Source: Burkholderiales bacterium (GTDB lineage Bacteria; Pseudomonadota; Gammaproteobacteria; Burkholderiales; Thiobacillaceae). Taken from it: a stretch of DNA of 7,967 bases. The position numbers and the translations under genes were made by a program. Positions within the stretch are counted from its first letter, which is position 1. Each line of letters opens with the position of its first letter. The notes under the pieces are model-generated. The model did no database searches, was not told where the DNA came from, and was given only the letters and a program-made list of their open reading frames with translations. The stretch is taken from contig SXRG01000096.1 of assembly GCA_005793645.1 (NCBI GenBank), positions 1-7,967 of the forward strand. Direction: 5' to 3'. Shown in pieces: positions 6,044 through 7,967 of this stretch.

Positions 6044-6417
6044 GATTCGACCACCACAAAGGCCAAGGCCATGTCACGCTCATCGGACAGACTCAAATGG
6101 ATTCGATGCATCCCGTTTTGTGTCAGCCAGTCCGACAGACCAGCCTCAAACTCAAACACCGGCTTGCCCAGCGCATCGTGGCCCACCGCCATCGCCGTCA
6201 ACACAACCGGCGGACGCAACCCCGTTCCAACCGCCTTGGCCAGCGCCTCCTTGGCCGCAAAACGCTTGGCCAGAAAATGCGGCTTCGACGCCGCACGGCC
6301 AAAATCGGCCCATTCCTTTTGAGCCAACAGGCGGCGCACCAAGCGCTCGCCATGGCGCGTGTAGACCACCGCCATGCGTGCCACTTGTACGAGATCACTA
6401 CCAATACCCAGAATCAT
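6040..6417 (-). CDS. acpS: Holo-[acyl-carrier-protein] synthase
   Basis: AcpS moves 4'-phosphopantetheine from CoA to apo-ACP, activating it for fatty acid synthesis. The 125-residue protein matches the family length (E. coli 126) and aligns along its length with E. coli AcpS: GIGSDLVQVARM with Mg-binding D8, FLAKRFAAKEALAKAVGTG (48-66) with E57 and K61, and the C-terminal HLSLSDERDMALAFVVVES. The ATG at 6417 has no strong Shine-Dalgarno; GGTGA lies rather far upstream. It is the first gene of the seven-gene overlap chain and is divergent from the nitroreductase across a 95-nt gap. Its promoter must lie in or beyond that gap; I see no good minus-strand -35/-10 pair there. pdxJ and recO, its common partners, are absent. 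Confidence 0.96.
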   Translation of the reverse strand: MILGIGSDLVQVARMAVVYTRHGERLVRRLLAQKEWADFGRAASKPHFLAKRFAAKEALAKAVGTGLRPPVVLTAMAVGHDALGKPVFEFEAGLSDWLTQNGMHRIHLSLSDERDMALAFVVVES

Positions 6418-6467
6418 GGGGCCGGATGGTCACCCAATGGGCTCAGGCTGTAAAGACAACCACCCGA

Positions 6468-6506
6468 TATAATGGCCAAAAATACATTCCCACACGCGTG
6501 TCGAGG
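6468..6506 (+). promoter_or_regulatory. -10 box, small palindrome and ribosome site of the nitroreductase gene
   Basis: A perfect TATAAT lies at 6468-6473, with no convincing -35 at 16-18 nt upstream and no extended -10 TG, so an activator may be needed. A perfect 10-bp palindrome ACACGCGTGT lies at 6492-6501 in the expected leader, directly before the ribosome site GAGG (6503-6506), which is 6 nt from the ATG at 6513. The palindrome is a candidate operator, but it is short enough to arise by chance. Confidence 0.5.
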
Positions 6507-6512
6507 TACCCC

Positions 6513-7175
6513 ATGATCAGCCAAGAAACCCTGCTCGAAGCCTTTCATTTTCGTCATGCCTGCAAGGCCTTCGATCCCGAACGCAAGATCCCGGCGGATG
6601 TGTTCGAGTGCCTGCTCGAAACCGGACGCCTGTCGCCAGCCTCCTTTGGATACGAACCTTGGCGATTCGTCGTCATCCAGGACCAGGCCCTGCGTGACAA
6701 ACTAAAGACCGTTACCTGGGGCGCGCAAGGCCATCTACCCACCGCCAGCCACTTCGTCGCCATCCTCGCCCGCCGCTCTACTGACATGCACCACGACTCG
6801 CCCTGGTTGCTGGGGTTGATGCGTGATGTCCAGCACTTCGATGCGGATCGCATCGCCCAACGCCTGACCCGTTACCGCAGTTTTCAGGAAAACGATTTTC
6901 ATCTGACCGACAACCCACGCGCCATGTTCGACTGGTCCTGCCGACAGTGCTACATCGCACTGGGCAACATGATGACCGCCGCCGCGCTGATCGGCATCGA
7001 TTCCTGCGCCATTGAGGGGTTTAACCAAGAAGAGGCCGAGACCGTTTTAAGCGAGGCCGGCCTGCTTGAAGACGGCCGCTTTGGCCTCGCCGTCATGGTT
7101 GCCTTCGGTTACCGCATCAAGCCGCAGACCCCAAAACTGCGCCAGCCCATGACCGACATCGTGCGCTGGGCCTGA
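6513..7175 (+). CDS. NfsB-like FMN-dependent NAD(P)H nitroreductase family protein
   Basis: Nitroreductase-fold enzymes are dimeric flavoproteins that reduce nitroaromatics, quinones or similar acceptors with NAD(P)H. The 220-residue protein resembles E. coli NfsB (217 aa). FHFRHACKAFD (11-21) matches the RHxxKAFD phosphate-binding segment. SPASFGYEPWRF (41-52) matches the PSSxxxQPW region. IEGF (167-170), VAFGYR (196-201) and Lys208/Arg210 near the C-terminus fit the FMN-binding positions. The start is the ATG at 6513, with GAGG 6 nt upstream; the open frame reaches back to 5913 only as antisense to nagZ and acpS. It is transcribed alone, divergent from acpS and convergent with xerC. The physiological substrate is unknown; other oxidoreductase roles within this fold are possible. 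Confidence 0.93.
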   Translation: MISQETLLEAFHFRHACKAFDPERKIPADVFECLLETGRLSPASFGYEPWRFVVIQDQALRDKLKTVTWGAQGHLPTASHFVAILARRSTDMHHDSPWLLGLMRDVQHFDADRIAQRLTRYRSFQENDFHLTDNPRAMFDWSCRQCYIALGNMMTAAALIGIDSCAIEGFNQEEAETVLSEAGLLEDGRFGLAVMVAFGYRIKPQTPKLRQPMTDIVRWA

Positions 7176-7186
7176 TCCGGATCAGG
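7171..7186. repeat. Perfect 16-bp palindrome joining two convergent gene ends
   Basis: CCTGATCCGGATCAGG reads the same on both strands. It contains the nitroreductase TGA (7173-7175) and, on the other strand, the xerC TGA (7184-7182). As RNA it could form a 6-bp stem with a 4-nt CCGG loop from either side. There is no T-run on either side, so a Rho-independent bidirectional terminator is only weakly supported. Confidence 0.6.
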
Positions 7187-7967
7187 ACTTACGCTTCGCC
7201 CGTGGGTGGGCACTGTCATAGACATTGGCAAGGTGTTGAAAATCGAGGTGGGTGTAGACCTGCGTGGTGGACAAACTGGTGTGACCCAGCATCTCCTGCA
7301 CCGCACGCAGATCACCCGACGACTGCAGAACATGACTCGCAAAGGAATGGCGCAGGGCATGCGGATGGACGCGTTGCGTCATGCCATGGCGCAGCGCCAA
7401 GCGTCTCAGTCGCTCGCGCACCACAGCCGGGTTGATGCGTGCTCCGCGCGCCCCGATGAAGAGCGGCATCGGCGCGACCTCCTCCCCCCGAACCACGCAA
7501 TGGCGTACGCTCAACCAAGCCTGTATAGCTGCCAATGCGGCGCAACCGACCGGCACGACCCGTTCCTTACGCCCCTTACCAACCACCCGGATCTCACCAC
7601 TCGCCAGATCCATACTATGCAGCCCTAGCCCCGTCAATTCGGCCAGACGCAGACCCGAGGAATACATCAACTCAAACATGGCGCGATCCTGGATCGCCAG
7701 CAGATCAGTCCCTACCTCATCGGCCCCCGGAGCCAGCAGGGCCCCCATTTCATCCGGGCTCAGGGTGTGAGGCAGGCGCTTCTCCCCGCGCGGCGGCCGT
7801 ATCCCCAAACAGGGGTTGTTGCTGAGACCATGCTGCTGAGACAGATAGCGGAACAGGCTACGCCAACCGGACAGGGTACGTGCAAGACTGCTCGCAGCCA
7901 TTCCCCGCGCATGCAGGCTAGCCAAGGCACGGCGGATGTCATGCGATTGGATCGCATCCACCGCGAC
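7182..7967 (-). CDS. xerC: Tyrosine recombinase XerC (5' end outside window)
   Basis: XerC, with XerD, resolves chromosome dimers at dif near the terminus under FtsK control. The visible 261 residues lack about the first 40 of a ~300-residue protein; the frame is open to the window edge and the GTG at 7961 is only an internal codon. The remaining N-terminal SAM-like core-binding part is followed by the catalytic domain. Numbered from that GTG, the catalytic residues are R105 (SGLRLAEL), K129 (GKGRKER), H201 and R204 (HPHALRHSF), H227 (LGHTSL) and nucleophile Y236 (TQVYTHLDF). The C-terminus QHLANVYDSAHPRAKRKS closely matches that of E. coli XerC, which separates it from XerD and from integron or phage integrases. 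The stop is 6 nt from the convergent nitroreductase stop. Confidence 0.95.
   Translation of the reverse strand, partial: VAVDAIQSHDIRRALASLHARGMAASSLARTLSGWRSLFRYLSQQHGLSNNPCLGIRPPRGEKRLPHTLSPDEMGALLAPGADEVGTDLLAIQDRAMFELMYSSGLRLAELTGLGLHSMDLASGEIRVVGKGRKERVVPVGCAALAAIQAWLSVRHCVVRGEEVAPMPLFIGARGARINPAVVRERLRRLALRHGMTQRVHPHALRHSFASHVLQSSGDLRAVQEMLGHTSLSTTQVYTHLDFQHLANVYDSAHPRAKRKS

Noticed and set aside
5913..6512. A 420-residue plus-strand reading frame reaching from 5913 into the nitroreductase
   Set aside because: The first 200 codons lie antisense to nagZ and acpS and encode low-complexity Pro/Arg/Thr-rich sequence. The nitroreductase family begins at the ATG at 6513, which has its own ribosome site.
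7182..7967. Phage or integron integrase marking a mobile element
   Set aside because: The C-terminal sequence is that of housekeeping XerC, and there are no att-like repeats or phage genes. The tRNA genes lie 7 kb away at the other end of the window.

Overview
The window reads as chromosomal housekeeping DNA from a proteobacterium, most likely gammaproteobacterial or a near relative. The reasons are the minus-strand order uvrC, pgsA, then tRNA-Gly, tRNA-Cys and tRNA-Leu (the E. coli uvrC-pgsA-glyW-cysT-leuZ order), an XerC ending almost exactly like E. coli XerC, and E. coli-like AcpS, NagZ and PgsA. By eye the DNA is fairly GC-rich. The genus cannot be named from this sequence alone.

Layout in ascending coordinates. 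Positions 1-245 hold a minus-strand tRNA cluster: the 5' end of a tRNA-Leu cut by the window edge, a complete tRNA-Cys(GCA) and a complete tRNA-Gly(GCC). A strong sigma-70-type promoter with a GC-rich discriminator lies just upstream, at 259-286. Next is a type IV pilin-like gene (303-701), set between pgsA and the tRNAs.

From 780 to 6417 seven minus-strand genes run without one intergenic base. In transcription order they are acpS (holo-ACP synthase), nagZ (peptidoglycan-recycling beta-N-acetylglucosaminidase), a zinc-type CDF cation exporter, a family 5 uracil-DNA glycosylase (UDGb), a 62-residue 4-oxalocrotonate tautomerase-like protein, uvrC and pgsA. Each overlaps the next by 4 to 37 nt. 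This fits one translationally coupled operon that mixes lipid and cell-wall metabolism, metal export and two DNA-repair enzymes with Cys sets typical of Fe-S proteins.

An NfsB-like nitroreductase runs divergently from acpS on the plus strand (6513-7175). It converges on xerC (minus strand, 7182 to beyond the window end), and both stop codons fall inside a perfect 16-bp palindrome.

I see no mobile element, CRISPR array, phage gene or clear undescribed defence system. The points most worth following are the tautomerase that keeps Pro1 but lacks the canonical Arg11 and Arg39, the unbroken overlap chain with GTG and TTG starts, and the four-cysteine pilin inserted in a conserved neighbourhood.
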